Assembly (NCBI RefSeq): GCF_036456085.1
Contig: NZ_CP138632.1
Location: 1,779,001 to 1,843,000, forward strand
Origin: Veillonella parvula
Lineage (GTDB): Bacteria > Bacillota > Negativicutes > Veillonellales > Veillonellaceae
Length of the DNA stretch: 64,000 nt
Direction of reading: 5' to 3'
Part shown: positions 1 to 8,569 of the stretch, piece by piece
How the letters are laid out: the number at the start of each line of letters is the position of its first letter
Position numbering within the stretch: the first letter of the stretch is position 1
Position numbers and translations under genes: made by a program
Notes under the pieces: generated by a model
The model's database searches: none
What the model saw: the letters and a program-made list of their open reading frames with translations, nothing else
What the model was told of the DNA's origin: nothing

Positions 1-1
1 T

Positions 2-268
2 CGGGGCAAGGTAGAAATGCTTTCATCCGTGGACGAAGGGGCTAAGAAAATTCTTGAATTGGCTTATAATATCAAGCCAGAAAAGTTTTCTCATCTATTA
101 GTGCCTAGCGAAGAACTGGTTGAAGAGCCTGTAGATACCAATGATGAGGGCGTAGATGTAAAAGATCCTGTGCAGCGGGCTGCCTCTGTTGAAAGTGTAT
201 CCTCCAGTGAGTTTAAGGTTTTAGCAGCTGTTAAAGGTGAAGAAGGTTCCAAAGGAGGTGATCGATAA
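2..268 (+). CDS. etfB: Electron transfer flavoprotein beta subunit, C-terminal end (5' truncated by window)
   Basis: Only the last 88 codons are in the window; the frame is open from base 2 and ends at a TAA that overlaps the ATG of the next gene by one base (TAATG). The visible start (GKVEMLSSVDEGAKKILEL) resembles the EtfB C-terminal segment in which a short helix follows the last beta strand. EtfB pairs with EtfA to carry electrons between acyl-CoA dehydrogenases or other flavoenzymes and further acceptors in the cytoplasm. The tail after about residue 30 of the visible part is long, acidic and Ser/Val-rich, more than EtfB usually carries. Identification rests mainly on position directly before etfA; an upstream fused partner cannot be excluded. 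Confidence 0.6.
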   Translation, partial: RGKVEMLSSVDEGAKKILELAYNIKPEKFSHLLVPSEELVEEPVDTNDEGVDVKDPVQRAASVESVSSSEFKVLAAVKGEEGSKGGDR

Positions 269-1269
269 TGGGAGTGACAAATTTTGATGAATATAGAGAC
301 GTCTTTGTCGTAGCGGATACCATCGATGACGTAGTGCATCCAGTTACGTACGAACTTATCGGTCAAGCTCGCCGTATTGCTAAGGAATTGGGTCAACTCG
401 TTCAAGTTATGCTGCTTGGTGAGAATGTTCAATCCGAGGCGGAGGAACTTGTGGCACATGGTGCCGATATTGTTCACGTTTTTGAAAGCCCTCTTTTGAA
501 ATACTATACAACGGACGGCTATACAAAGGTTTTGACGGACTTCTTTGAAGATCATAAGCCTAATATTCTTTTGATTGGTGCAACAAATAATGGTCGTGAC
601 CTAGCACCTCGTATGTCTGGTCGTATGAAAAACGGCGTCGTAGCTGACTGTACCATTTTGACCGTAGATACTGAAGAAGGTCTTGTAGAATGGACACGCC
701 CTGCCTTGGGGGGAAATATTTTAGCTGAAATTATTTCCCCAAATCATCGTCCACAAATGGGTTCTGTCCGTCCTAATGTATTTAAAAAGCCTGAACGCAT
801 TGCAGATAGCTGGGGCCGCATTCAAATTGAACCATTTGACCTTAAACCTGAAGACATTCGCATGAAGCGTCTTGACTTCATTCCGTTCAGCAAAGCTGGG
901 TACAACATTCAAGAAGCGGATATCATTGTGGCCGGTGGTCGTGGCATGGGGTCTAAAGAAAACTTTGATAAGCTTTACGAACTTGCCGATGCTATCGGCG
1001 GTGTTGTAGGTGCTACCCGTCCACTCGTTGAAAAAGGTTGGATTGAATTGCCATATCAAGTAGGCCAAACAGGTAAAACTGTAAGCCCTAAACTATACTT
1101 GGCATTTGGTATCTCTGGGGCTATTCAACACGTGAGCGGTATCTCTGGTGCTGACACAATCGTGGCTATCAATAACGATCCAAATGCAGAAATCTTCCAA
1201 CACGCTAACTATGGGATAGTGGGGGATTGCATGGAAGTTTTAAATGATATGTTGGCGCATTTGAAATAA
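268..1269 (+). CDS. etfA: Electron transfer flavoprotein alpha subunit
   Basis: A 333-residue EtfA of normal length. The N-terminal domain (about 1-190) has the ETF nucleotide-binding-like fold, and the C-terminal FAD domain (about 200-333) shows the family signatures: GGRGMGSKENF, a VGQTGKTVSP segment, GISGAIQHVSG and the terminal NYGIVGDCMEV. These residues hold FAD in the alpha subunit. It forms the heterodimer with the gene just upstream, with translational coupling through the TAATG overlap and a strong AAAGGAGGTG ribosome site inside the end of the upstream gene. In fermentative Negativicutes such pairs can serve acyl-CoA dehydrogenases or bifurcating complexes; which one applies here cannot be told from the window. 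Confidence 0.93.
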   Translation: MGVTNFDEYRDVFVVADTIDDVVHPVTYELIGQARRIAKELGQLVQVMLLGENVQSEAEELVAHGADIVHVFESPLLKYYTTDGYTKVLTDFFEDHKPNILLIGATNNGRDLAPRMSGRMKNGVVADCTILTVDTEEGLVEWTRPALGGNILAEIISPNHRPQMGSVRPNVFKKPERIADSWGRIQIEPFDLKPEDIRMKRLDFIPFSKAGYNIQEADIIVAGGRGMGSKENFDKLYELADAIGGVVGATRPLVEKGWIELPYQVGQTGKTVSPKLYLAFGISGAIQHVSGISGADTIVAINNDPNAEIFQHANYGIVGDCMEVLNDMLAHLK

Positions 1270-1311
1270 AAGATGTGCATAAAGTGGCATTAGAATTGTA
1301 ATACAATAAGG

Positions 1312-1380
1312 AAAGAGGATACCCTTCCCGAAAGCCTCCAAAGCGAGCTAAGTCGGTTTCAGAAAGGGTATCCTCTTTTT
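1312..1380 (+). terminator. Intrinsic terminator after etfA, inside a larger palindrome
   Basis: Arms AAGAGGATACCCTT (1313-1326) and AAGGGTATCCTCTT (1363-1376) pair perfectly and are followed by a T-run. A second, outer pair (CATAAAGTGGCAT at 1278-1290 and its complement near 1403-1415) encloses the hairpin, giving a palindrome of about 145 bases, larger than a simple terminator needs. Confidence 0.8.
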
Positions 1381-1707
1381 ATTATCATATTCCTTAATCC
1401 ATATGCCACTTTATGTGTTCTTTTAAATACCACCTGCGCCGACATATCATTTTAGAGAGAAGGGAAATGCGCCCAAGGCGGCTTCGAATAGGTATCCCTA
1501 TTTGGCTTACTGCTGTTGTAGAGCTCAAATATTAGTGTATTATAAACAAATGCTCCGACATATTATTTATACAAAGGGAAAGTTGCTTCTAGAACGGTAA
1601 TCCTTTTTCATTTCTATGCGTTTTACCTTAAAATGCGTCAATATGTCATTTTGGGGAGTAGGAGCGTGTGGTACGCGTATCGCCCTAGAGTCCATTACAT
1701 ATTAAAG

Positions 1708-1716
1708 TGGTATAAT
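1708..1716 (+). promoter_or_regulatory. Extended -10 promoter element
   Basis: TGGTATAAT is a perfect -10 hexamer with the upstream TG extension, 40 bases before the start codon of the dehydrogenase gene. No clear -35 box is visible, as is usual for extended -10 promoters. The same TGGTATAAT string precedes the Abi gene and hsdM later in the window. Confidence 0.65.
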
Positions 1717-1755
1717 TAGGGTATAGATTTAGTTCGGATTGATAAGGAGGTTTTT

Positions 1756-2514
1756 ATGGCTCGTAATGTTTTTGTTACTGGTGCAACGTCTGGTATTGGT
1801 CTTTGTATTGCCGAGGCGTATGCAAAGTATGGCGATAATGTTTTAATTTCTGGACGTCGCGCTGAGGTGTTGGCTGAGGTACAGGGTCGTTTGTCTAAGG
1901 AATACGGCGTGCGCGTTGAGACTTTGGTTCTTGATGTGCGTAGTCGTGAGGATGTTGAAAGCAAGGTCCCAGCAGCAATTGAGGCTTTTGGTGGCGTTGA
2001 TGTCCTCGTAAATAACGCTGGCCTTGCACAAGGTTTAGATCCTTTCCAAGATAGTACTGTCGATGATGCGGTGACTATGATCGATACGAATGTGAAAGGT
2101 CTTTTATATGTAACAAAAGCCGTACTACCTTATATGATTGATAAAAATGTAGGACATATCGTGAATATGGGCTCTACTGCTGGTATTTATGCATATCCCG
2201 GTGGTGCGGTTTACTGTGCTACAAAGGCGGCAGTTAAGATGTTGAGCGACGGTATTCGCATGGATACGATTGCAACGGATATTAAGGTGACTACCATTCA
2301 ACCGGGCATCGTAGAGACTCCATTTAGTGAAGTCCGCTTTCATGGTGATGCGGAAAGAGCTAAAGCTGTCTATGCCGGCATCGATGCCATCCAACCTGAG
2401 GATGTGGCGGACGTTGTGCTATATGTAACAAACCAACCTAAACGTTTGCAAATTTCTGATGTTACCATTATGGCTAATCAACAAGCAGCTGGGTTTATGG
2501 TGCATAAGAAATAA
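1756..2514 (+). CDS. SDR-family NAD(P)-dependent oxidoreductase (YdfG-like)
   Basis: A 252-residue classical short-chain dehydrogenase. The Rossmann glycine motif TGATSGIG lies at residues 8-15, followed by an SGRR segment suggesting NADP preference, the NNAG motif near residue 86, a catalytic Ser in NMGSTAG, and the YCATKAAVK active-site Tyr/Lys pair. The overall layout matches the YdfG/serine dehydrogenase-like subgroup that oxidises 3-hydroxy acids, but the substrate cannot be fixed by sequence alone. The start is supported by an AAGGAGG site 6-7 bases upstream. It is followed by another SDR gene, with a gap that contains an orphan ribosome site. Confidence 0.88.
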   Translation: MARNVFVTGATSGIGLCIAEAYAKYGDNVLISGRRAEVLAEVQGRLSKEYGVRVETLVLDVRSREDVESKVPAAIEAFGGVDVLVNNAGLAQGLDPFQDSTVDDAVTMIDTNVKGLLYVTKAVLPYMIDKNVGHIVNMGSTAGIYAYPGGAVYCATKAAVKMLSDGIRMDTIATDIKVTTIQPGIVETPFSEVRFHGDAERAKAVYAGIDAIQPEDVADVVLYVTNQPKRLQISDVTIMANQQAAGFMVHKK

Positions 2515-2625
2515 GACATCCTATGATTTAATGTGAAGCTGAGTAAAGGTCTCGTATGTTAACTAAGGAGGCAAAGCAAGTGCAATAAAGCCGAATCATC
2601 TTATTTATAAAGGAAAGGCAAAAAA

Positions 2626-3387
2626 ATGAAAAAATATATCGTTATTACAGGAGCAAGTTCAGGCATAGGAGCAGCTACGGCAAAAGCTTTTGCACGTCGT
2701 GGAGAAAATTTAATCGTTATTGCACGAAGAGCAGAACTATTAGAGAATTTGAAAGATGAGATTGCTAATAATTCACCTGATACAGATGTTATTGTAAAAC
2801 CTTGTGATCTTTCGCGTAGCGAAAATGTTTTAGCACTTTGGGATGACCTTAAAAGCTATGAGTTAAAGGCACTTATCAATAATGCAGGCTTTGGCGATTT
2901 TGGATTCATGGGAAATCATGATATTCAAAAAATGGTAAGAATGATAGATTTAAATGTAACAGCACTTGCGATACTTTCCAGTTTATTCGTGCGAGATTAT
3001 AAATGTAAACAAACACAGTTGATAAATGTTTCCTCCGTGGGCGGCTATTTTTTAGCACCAGGCGTAGTACCATATTGTGGAACGAAATTTTTTGTAAGTG
3101 CTTTCACAGAGGGCTTGTATCATGAGCTTGTACAGGATGTGGATGCTAAAATGCAGGCTAAAATCTTAGCGCCTGCTGCTACTAAAAGCGAGTTCTGCGA
3201 TGTAGCTTCAGGTAAAAGCGGATTTGATTACGATGCTTCATTTGAAAAGTATCATAGCAGTGAACAGACCGCAGACTTTTTGCTTACTCTTTATGATAGC
3301 GATGCATGTGTTGGCGAGGTGGATTTAACTAGCTTTGAGTTTAAGCTCAGTGGGCCAAAATTTAATTACCTAGCTGCTGCCAAATAG
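2626..3387 (+). CDS. SDR-family oxidoreductase, DltE/YqjQ-like
   Basis: 253 residues with the SDR signature TGASSGIG at 7-14, IARR after the second strand (NADP-type basic residues), NNAG near 86, SSVGG with the catalytic Ser, and YCGTK carrying the Tyr/Lys pair. It differs from the upstream SDR in codon choice and in its more AT-rich sequence, so it is not a recent duplicate. Ribosome site AAAGGAAAGG precedes the ATG. Substrate unknown; this subgroup is often annotated only as a general short-chain dehydrogenase. Confidence 0.85.
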   Translation: MKKYIVITGASSGIGAATAKAFARRGENLIVIARRAELLENLKDEIANNSPDTDVIVKPCDLSRSENVLALWDDLKSYELKALINNAGFGDFGFMGNHDIQKMVRMIDLNVTALAILSSLFVRDYKCKQTQLINVSSVGGYFLAPGVVPYCGTKFFVSAFTEGLYHELVQDVDAKMQAKILAPAATKSEFCDVASGKSGFDYDASFEKYHSSEQTADFLLTLYDSDACVGEVDLTSFEFKLSGPKFNYLAAAK

Positions 3388-3648
3388 TAGATAGGGATGG
3401 ATTATATATAGACATAGATACTCCTGATGAGCGTCTTAGCATCTATTTTGAATATATGTTTGTATAGTAGCTAATATAGGACTCAAGGTTTTATACAGGA
3501 AATAACTACTTGAAATTCCCTATCATTTAGGGTATAATTATAAAATAAGTTTTGATAAAGAATATTTTGTAAAATATATTTATATATTATAGTATTCATA
3601 CTAAATGTGTTGTGTTTGTACAGATGTATTTGTAAGAGAGCGGAGATT

Positions 3649-4242
3649 ATGATTATGTTGAAGAAATTTGTATTGATGGCTGTTGCTTGTGCTTGTGTAT
3701 GTTCTTATACTGTTGCCGGTGCTCAAGGTACTGTTGATGTAAAACCGAATCAACCTAAATCTGTGGTAGCCGAACATGAAGCGCCAATGGTTGGCATGCC
3801 AAGCCCGTTTCATGAGTTTTCTACTGTAGATGAAGCGGCTAAATATATGAACATTACACCTCAAATGCCTAAGGTGTTGCCTGTAGGTTATAACATTGAA
3901 TCTGTAAGTACTATTGATAAGGATGTATTGCAAGTGGTTTATGTTTACCAAGCTGGTGAGGATGCTACTCGTAATCAGGCTGCAGGCAAACGCATCGTGT
4001 ATCGCGTATCTAATGAAATAAAAGAAGATATTAGCGGCGATTATAGCGATTTTCGTGTAACAGCTAATGAAAAAGTAAACGGCACAAAGGTTATTTTCAA
4101 AGGTGGCAATAAAATGGTATATCTCATAGGTTGGACCAAAGACGGCCAAACTCATGGGATGTACTTCGAACGCCCTGTAACTCGTGACATGGCTAAAGCG
4201 ATCGTTGCTAATACAGTGGCCCCAAAACAACATACAAAATAA
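3649..4242 (+). CDS. Secreted protein of unknown function (paralogue of the gene at 14774)
   Basis: The frame extends upstream to a GTG at 3607, but the ATG at 3649 is preferred because GCGGAG precedes it and because the protein then begins with a clean signal peptide (MIMLKKFVLMAVACACVCSY...AGA). The mature part of about 170 residues has no family I can name with confidence. It shares with the 14774 product a shape of STVDEAAKYMN / DTVYEAKQHLN, DKDVLQVVYVY / DHDVLQVVYAY, YRVS...GDY and a C-terminal EKVNG...W...G block. The pattern resembles DUF4367-like beta-rich domains found in anti-sigma or envelope proteins, a guess only. Likely exported to the periplasm. Confidence 0.7.
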   Translation: MIMLKKFVLMAVACACVCSYTVAGAQGTVDVKPNQPKSVVAEHEAPMVGMPSPFHEFSTVDEAAKYMNITPQMPKVLPVGYNIESVSTIDKDVLQVVYVYQAGEDATRNQAAGKRIVYRVSNEIKEDISGDYSDFRVTANEKVNGTKVIFKGGNKMVYLIGWTKDGQTHGMYFERPVTRDMAKAIVANTVAPKQHTK

Positions 4243-4322
4243 TATACAAGTCCAGGCCTAATGGGATAGGCATGCGAGTTGTGGTGAAGCACTCGCATGG
4301 ACATTGTAAGGGTTTTATATAG

Positions 4323-4352
4323 AACGGCTCCTCATATGAGGGGCCGTTTTTG
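4323..4352 (+). terminator. Intrinsic terminator
   Basis: AACGGCTCCTC and GAGGGGCCGTT form an 11-bp stem with one wobble pair and an ATAT loop, followed by TTTT. It ends the secreted-protein transcript and separates it from the importer operon. Confidence 0.85.
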
Positions 4353-4369
4353 TTGATATGCAAAACTTT

Positions 4370-4388
4370 CATAATGAGAATCACTCTA
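4370..4388 (+). promoter_or_regulatory. Candidate Fur box upstream of the ABC importer operon
   Basis: The 19 bases CATAATGAGAATCACTCTA match the classical Fur consensus (GATAATGATAATCATTATC) at 14 positions by eye. It lies about 90 bases before the first importer gene. Directly downstream, TATACC at 4390-4395 and GGTATA at 4402-4407 form an interrupted palindrome that could be a second operator or overlap the promoter. Fur control would point to a metal or metallophore substrate. Confidence 0.5.
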
Positions 4389-4476
4389 ATATACCGCTGC
4401 GGGTATACATATATATAAAGACTATTGATAGAATAGAAATATAGTTAATTTATAATAAAAGAAGGCAGGTGATGTA

Positions 4477-5427
4477 TTGTATCGATTATTATTACAGCGT
4501 TTGGTGAGTATTGTTGGTATTTTACTAGTTGTAACCATCGGTACATTTGTATTAATTAAACTATCTCCCATTGATCCTGTGGCGATGAAGTTTAATCTAG
4601 TAGGGGCTACACCTGATCCGGTATTAGTAGAGCAGATGCGAGAGCAACTAGGCCTCAATGACCCATGGTGGCAGCAATATGTACGCTGGCTAAGACAACT
4701 GGTGCGAGGCGACTTCGGTGAATCTATATTGTATTCGCTACCGGTAGCAACTATTTTGGGTGGTGCACTGCCGAATACATTGGGGCTCGTATCACTGGCG
4801 CTTTTGATGGGCATAGTCGTAACGATACCGCTTGGCATGTTGTCGGCACGGTATCAAGACTCCTGGGCCGATCATGTGATTCGGTTATTTACGTTTTTCG
4901 CCTTGGCGATTCCGGGGTTCTGGGTAGGTCTCTTGCTATTATATTTATTCGGCGTGAAGCTACAGCTTGTATCGGTGACGAATACAAAGGGCTTTACCGT
5001 GTATATACTGCCGGCTTTGACGATTGCTCTGTGGATTTGCGGCTTATATATTCGCCGTTTACGCAATGCTATTCTGGAGGTTGAGAAACAGCCCTTTGTA
5101 CAGGGGGCCAGGGCGCTTGGTTTACCGGAGTGGATGGTATATTGCCGCTATATCTTCCCTCATGTAGGACTTATGTTATTACCTATGATGGGCGTTACGA
5201 TGGGGGCCATGTTAGGCGGCTCCGCGGTTATTGAAACGGTGTTTTCTATCAAAGGCATTGGCTATATGATGGTACAGGGTATTATGGCTCGCGATTATGT
5301 ATTGATGCAAGGTTATATCATCTGGATTACCTTGGTGTTCATCGTGATAAATATCATCATTGATGTATTGAGTGTTTGGCTGAATCCGAAGCGAAGAGCC
5401 GCTATAAAAGGAGGCTCTTATGAATAG
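4477..5427 (+). CDS. ABC transporter permease, nickel/dipeptide type (NikB-like)
   Basis: 316 residues, the normal length for NikB/DppB permeases, with six predicted membrane helices: an N-terminal helix (about 8-30), a long extracytoplasmic loop with the DPVLVEQMREQLGL and RGDFGES motifs typical of the family, and the cytoplasmic EAA-like loop (GARALGLPEWM) that contacts the ATPase. The start is TTG, preceded by AGGTG. It overlaps the second permease gene by 8 bases. With the downstream genes it makes a complete importer for peptides, nickel or metal-opine complexes; the Fur-like site upstream favours metal-related cargo. Confidence 0.88.
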   Translation: MYRLLLQRLVSIVGILLVVTIGTFVLIKLSPIDPVAMKFNLVGATPDPVLVEQMREQLGLNDPWWQQYVRWLRQLVRGDFGESILYSLPVATILGGALPNTLGLVSLALLMGIVVTIPLGMLSARYQDSWADHVIRLFTFFALAIPGFWVGLLLLYLFGVKLQLVSVTNTKGFTVYILPALTIALWICGLYIRRLRNAILEVEKQPFVQGARALGLPEWMVYCRYIFPHVGLMLLPMMGVTMGAMLGGSAVIETVFSIKGIGYMMVQGIMARDYVLMQGYIIWITLVFIVINIIIDVLSVWLNPKRRAAIKGGSYE

Positions 5428-6229
5428 ACAAAAGCCTTATGGCCTATATATCATGCTTGTACTGGCAGCATTGTGGATTGTATTTTTCCTCTGCGCTCCG
5501 TACATCGCGCCTTATAATCCGGAGGCGACGAATGTAGCCGATAGGTTGCAGGATATCAGCAGCACTCATTGGCTCGGAACCGATCAGTTGGGCCGCGATG
5601 TGTGGTCCCGCATCCTTTATGGCGGGAAGGCATCGCTGTGGATTGCTTTCACCATCATCGGCATCAGCGGAGCGATAGGCATTGTTATCGGCGGACTGGC
5701 GGGATTTTCCACGCCGCGCATCGACCGTTGGTTGTCGCGATTGATCGATTTGGTGCTGGGATTTCCGAATATGGTGATCGCCATTGCCTTCATCGGCATC
5801 ATGGGACCAAGCATAACGAATGTGATCATTTCGCTGTGCATTACTAAATGGGCGGAATATGCGCGCATCACGAGGGGGCTTGTCCATATCGAACGCCATG
5901 CCGAGTATATTACCTTTGCTCGCATGTCCGGCGCTTCGAGAATTCGCATTTTATGGCGTTACATTCTGCCGAATGTTCTGCCGCCGCTATTAATTGTCAT
6001 TATTCAACATTTAGGGGACGCCATTATTTTAGTGGCCAGTTTCTCGCTCATCGGCATCGGCGTGCAACCGCCTGATCCCGAATGGGGCGCGATCCTGTTG
6101 AGCTCCCGCGATTTTCTGCAAACCGCGCCTTGGCTATTAATCTATCCGGGGCTTGCGATTTTTATTACCGTTGTTCTGTTTAACTATATTGGCGATGCGT
6201 TGCGTGATGTCCTCGATGTATCACGATGA
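5420..6229 (+). CDS. ABC transporter permease, nickel/dipeptide type (NikC-like)
   Basis: 269 residues with an N-terminal helix, the family motif HWLGTDQLGRDVWSRILYGG at about 49-68, five further helices and the EAA loop (ARMSGASRIRILWRYILP). It partners the preceding NikB-like permease and starts inside its last codons. Base composition is visibly richer in G+C than the genes around it (many GCG, CGC and CCG codons), continuing into the next genes, which suggests a transferred cassette. Substrate inferred from the whole operon only. Confidence 0.88.
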   Translation: MNRQKPYGLYIMLVLAALWIVFFLCAPYIAPYNPEATNVADRLQDISSTHWLGTDQLGRDVWSRILYGGKASLWIAFTIIGISGAIGIVIGGLAGFSTPRIDRWLSRLIDLVLGFPNMVIAIAFIGIMGPSITNVIISLCITKWAEYARITRGLVHIERHAEYITFARMSGASRIRILWRYILPNVLPPLLIVIIQHLGDAIILVASFSLIGIGVQPPDPEWGAILLSSRDFLQTAPWLLIYPGLAIFITVVLFNYIGDALRDVLDVSR

Positions 6230-6293
6230 CCGCATACAATATGAATGTTTTTAGTGAAAGCCTCATCACAATGAGGTGTGAAAAGGAGTATTT

Positions 6294-7808
6294 ATGAAAC
6301 GTTGGTTATTAGCATGTGTATCCATGCTGTGTATGGTGGCTCTCTTGGTGGGCTGCGGCAATGATACGGCTAAACAAGGCAAGCATCTGAATGTCGGCTT
6401 ATATTGGTTCGGTGAAACATTAGATCCGACGCATGAATGGGATGCGTGGACCTTGACACGTATCGGAGCAGGTGAAACCTTGGCTACGGTGACACCAGAT
6501 ATGAAATTCACCGGACAATTAGCTGATTCCTGGGAAAATATTGATCCCACTACATGGAAATTCCATATTAGAGAAAATGTAAAATTCCATAATGGCACTG
6601 CGATGACACCTCAGAAGGTAAAAGAGTCCATCGAGTATACGATGAAACAAAGCCCTCGCTCTGCTAAGGCCGTTAAAATCGAATCCATTACCGTTGATGG
6701 TCAAAATTTGATCATTAAAACTACGGAACCTAATGGCTCCTTATTGTCCAGCTTGACTGAACCTGCATTCGTTATCATGGATACAGCGGATCTCAAAGAT
6801 GTGGTGTCTAAACCGGTTCTTACAGGTCCGTACAAAATTACTTCTTTCACAAAGGGTGAAAGCATCGAGTTAACGGCATTCGCCGACTATTGGGGCGGCA
6901 AACCGGGCCTTGATTCTGTGACTGTAAAGGATATTGAAGACAATAATAAGCGTGCCATGGCGTTACAATCTAAAGACGTGGATGTTATTCAAAAGGTGGA
7001 CTCCGCTAATCGCAGCTTGTTTAAAGACGGATTCAACATGCAAGACGTGTCTGGTGTTCGCGTAATGATGTTAAAGGTTAATCATACAGAAGCCTCTCCG
7101 TTACATGATAAGAATGTACGTTCCGCTGTGGCTCATATTATCAACTACGATACAATGGCAAAAGTTATCGGCGGCGGTGCATTGGCCGGTGGTGCGCCAT
7201 TCCCTCCTTCCGCAAACTTGGGCTATGATGGGCTTTCAAATAAGGCAGTCACTAACCTTGCAAAAGCAAATGAATTGTTAACGCAAGCGGGCTATGTGAA
7301 GAACGGCAACGGTATCTATGCAAAAGACGGCAAGGAATTGAAATTGACCCTCGCAATTTGGGGCAAGGATACCAGCATGTATGAAGAAATTCAACAAGAA
7401 TTGAAACAGGCGGGTATTGCGGTAGAACTCAGAAAATTGCAAAGTCCTAATGAAGTGGATACCCTCGGCGTAGACGCATTTGATTTGGTGGAACGCAATG
7501 TGGTGACCATGTCTACAAACGATCCGTACTGGTTCCTCAGCCTATTCTATAAATCCGGTTCTAAAGCCAATGTGGGTGGCTATAATAATCCTCAAGTGGA
7601 TGCATTAATCGACAAGTTGGCGGTTACATTCGATCAAAATGAACGGACGAACGTGGATAAACAAGTACAGTCCATTTTGCTTGATGATGTGGCTGATATC
7701 TATTTGTTGTACCCTGCTGCGAATGTGGTTTCCACATCCAAGGTTAAAAATGTGCCGGTGCATCCAATCGATTACTACTTATTAACAAAGGATTCTACTA
7801 TTGAATAA
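6294..7808 (+). CDS. ABC transporter substrate-binding lipoprotein (NikA/CntA-like)
   Basis: 504 residues, family 5 extracellular solute-binding protein. The signal peptide ends in a lipobox (LLVGCG, Cys about 21), so the mature protein should be membrane-anchored. It carries the family pattern: early GLYWFGETLDP, the FTGQLADSWE motif, FHIRENVKFHNGT near residue 95, and a late YLLYPAANVV segment. It binds cargo and delivers it to the NikB/NikC-like permeases. It reads more like NikA or opine-metal binding proteins than general peptide binders, but no metal ligand set can be seen. The last bases overlap the TTG start of the next gene. Confidence 0.85.
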   Translation: MKRWLLACVSMLCMVALLVGCGNDTAKQGKHLNVGLYWFGETLDPTHEWDAWTLTRIGAGETLATVTPDMKFTGQLADSWENIDPTTWKFHIRENVKFHNGTAMTPQKVKESIEYTMKQSPRSAKAVKIESITVDGQNLIIKTTEPNGSLLSSLTEPAFVIMDTADLKDVVSKPVLTGPYKITSFTKGESIELTAFADYWGGKPGLDSVTVKDIEDNNKRAMALQSKDVDVIQKVDSANRSLFKDGFNMQDVSGVRVMMLKVNHTEASPLHDKNVRSAVAHIINYDTMAKVIGGGALAGGAPFPPSANLGYDGLSNKAVTNLAKANELLTQAGYVKNGNGIYAKDGKELKLTLAIWGKDTSMYEEIQQELKQAGIAVELRKLQSPNEVDTLGVDAFDLVERNVVTMSTNDPYWFLSLFYKSGSKANVGGYNNPQVDALIDKLAVTFDQNERTNVDKQVQSILLDDVADIYLLYPAANVVSTSKVKNVPVHPIDYYLLTKDSTIE

Positions 7809-8568
7809 ATCTGATTGCATAGTATTTGACAATGTATCAATTTCATACGGTGCGGAACAGGCTGTGCGTGATGTATCCTTTTCCGTGTGCACCGGTGAGG
7901 TATTTGCCATCGTTGGTGAAAGCGGCTCCGGGAAATCGACGTTGATTCGTGCCGCCTTCGGTATGCTGAAGAGAGCTACCATAAGTGGTCAAATTTTGCT
8001 GAACGGCACGGATATTACGACATTGAGCGATAAGGACTGGCGACAGATGCGCGGCATGAGTATGTCGATGATCTTTCAGAATCCCAGTGCCTATTTGAAC
8101 CCGGCTCGTACCGTGGAAAACCATTTCAAAGACTTGCTGCGCGCCCATGATGAACCGTATGATGTGAATCGCGTACTCCATATGTTACAGCTCGTCCACT
8201 TGACGGAAGGGGAACGTATTTTACAATCCTATCCGTTCCAACTGAGCGGAGGCATGCAGCAACGTCTGGCGATTGCGTTGAGCCTGATTCTGAAACCGGA
8301 CATTGTATTTGCTGATGAGCCGACCAGTGCTTTAGATACTCTGGTGCAATCGTCGGTGCTGGACTTGCTGAAAGAGGTAACACAGGCCCTCGGGGCGACT
8401 GTGATTCTGGTAACCCATAACATCAAGGCAGCTGCTCGCATCGCGGACCGCATCGGTGTGATGAATAAAGGGCACCTTGTTGAAATGGGCGTTACCGAAG
8501 AGGTAATGGCGCATCCTAAAGATGACTATACACGTATATTGTTGGATTCCGTGATGAAAGTGGTGTAA
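7801..8568 (+). CDS. ABC transporter ATP-binding protein (NikD/OppD-like)
   Basis: 255 residues. Walker A GESGSGKST near 39, Q-loop FQNPSAYLNPART, signature LSGGMQQRL near 148, Walker [13 protein letters not shown] and H-loop TH. The PSAYLNPART segment is typical of the peptide/nickel ATPase pair. It starts at TTG inside the end of the binding-protein gene. It lacks a long C-terminal oligopeptide-transporter extension, as in NikD. It should form a heterodimer with the next gene's product. Confidence 0.87.
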   Translation: MNKSDCIVFDNVSISYGAEQAVRDVSFSVCTGEVFAIVGESGSGKSTLIRAAFGMLKRATISGQILLNGTDITTLSDKDWRQMRGMSMSMIFQNPSAYLNPARTVENHFKDLLRAHDEPYDVNRVLHMLQLVHLTEGERILQSYPFQLSGGMQQRLAIALSLILKPDIVFADEPTSALDTLVQSSVLDLLKEVTQALGATVILVTHNIKAAARIADRIGVMNKGHLVEMGVTEEVMAHPKDDYTRILLDSVMKVV

Positions 8569-8569
8569 T

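Larger units (their letters stand above)
1270..1755. other. Intergenic stretch with nested palindrome, degenerate repeats and a promoter
   Basis: No convincing coding frame. It holds a nested inverted repeat/terminator (1275-1417), three loosely similar blocks beginning with a GACATAT-like core (about 1438, 1557 and 1636), and an extended -10 promoter (TGGTATAAT, 1708-1716) ahead of the next gene. Confidence 0.6.

Noticed and set aside
3601-4233. 210-codon minus-strand frame opposite the secreted protein gene
   Set aside because: Antisense shadow; the plus strand has a signal peptide, ribosome site and a paralogue, the minus frame has none of these.
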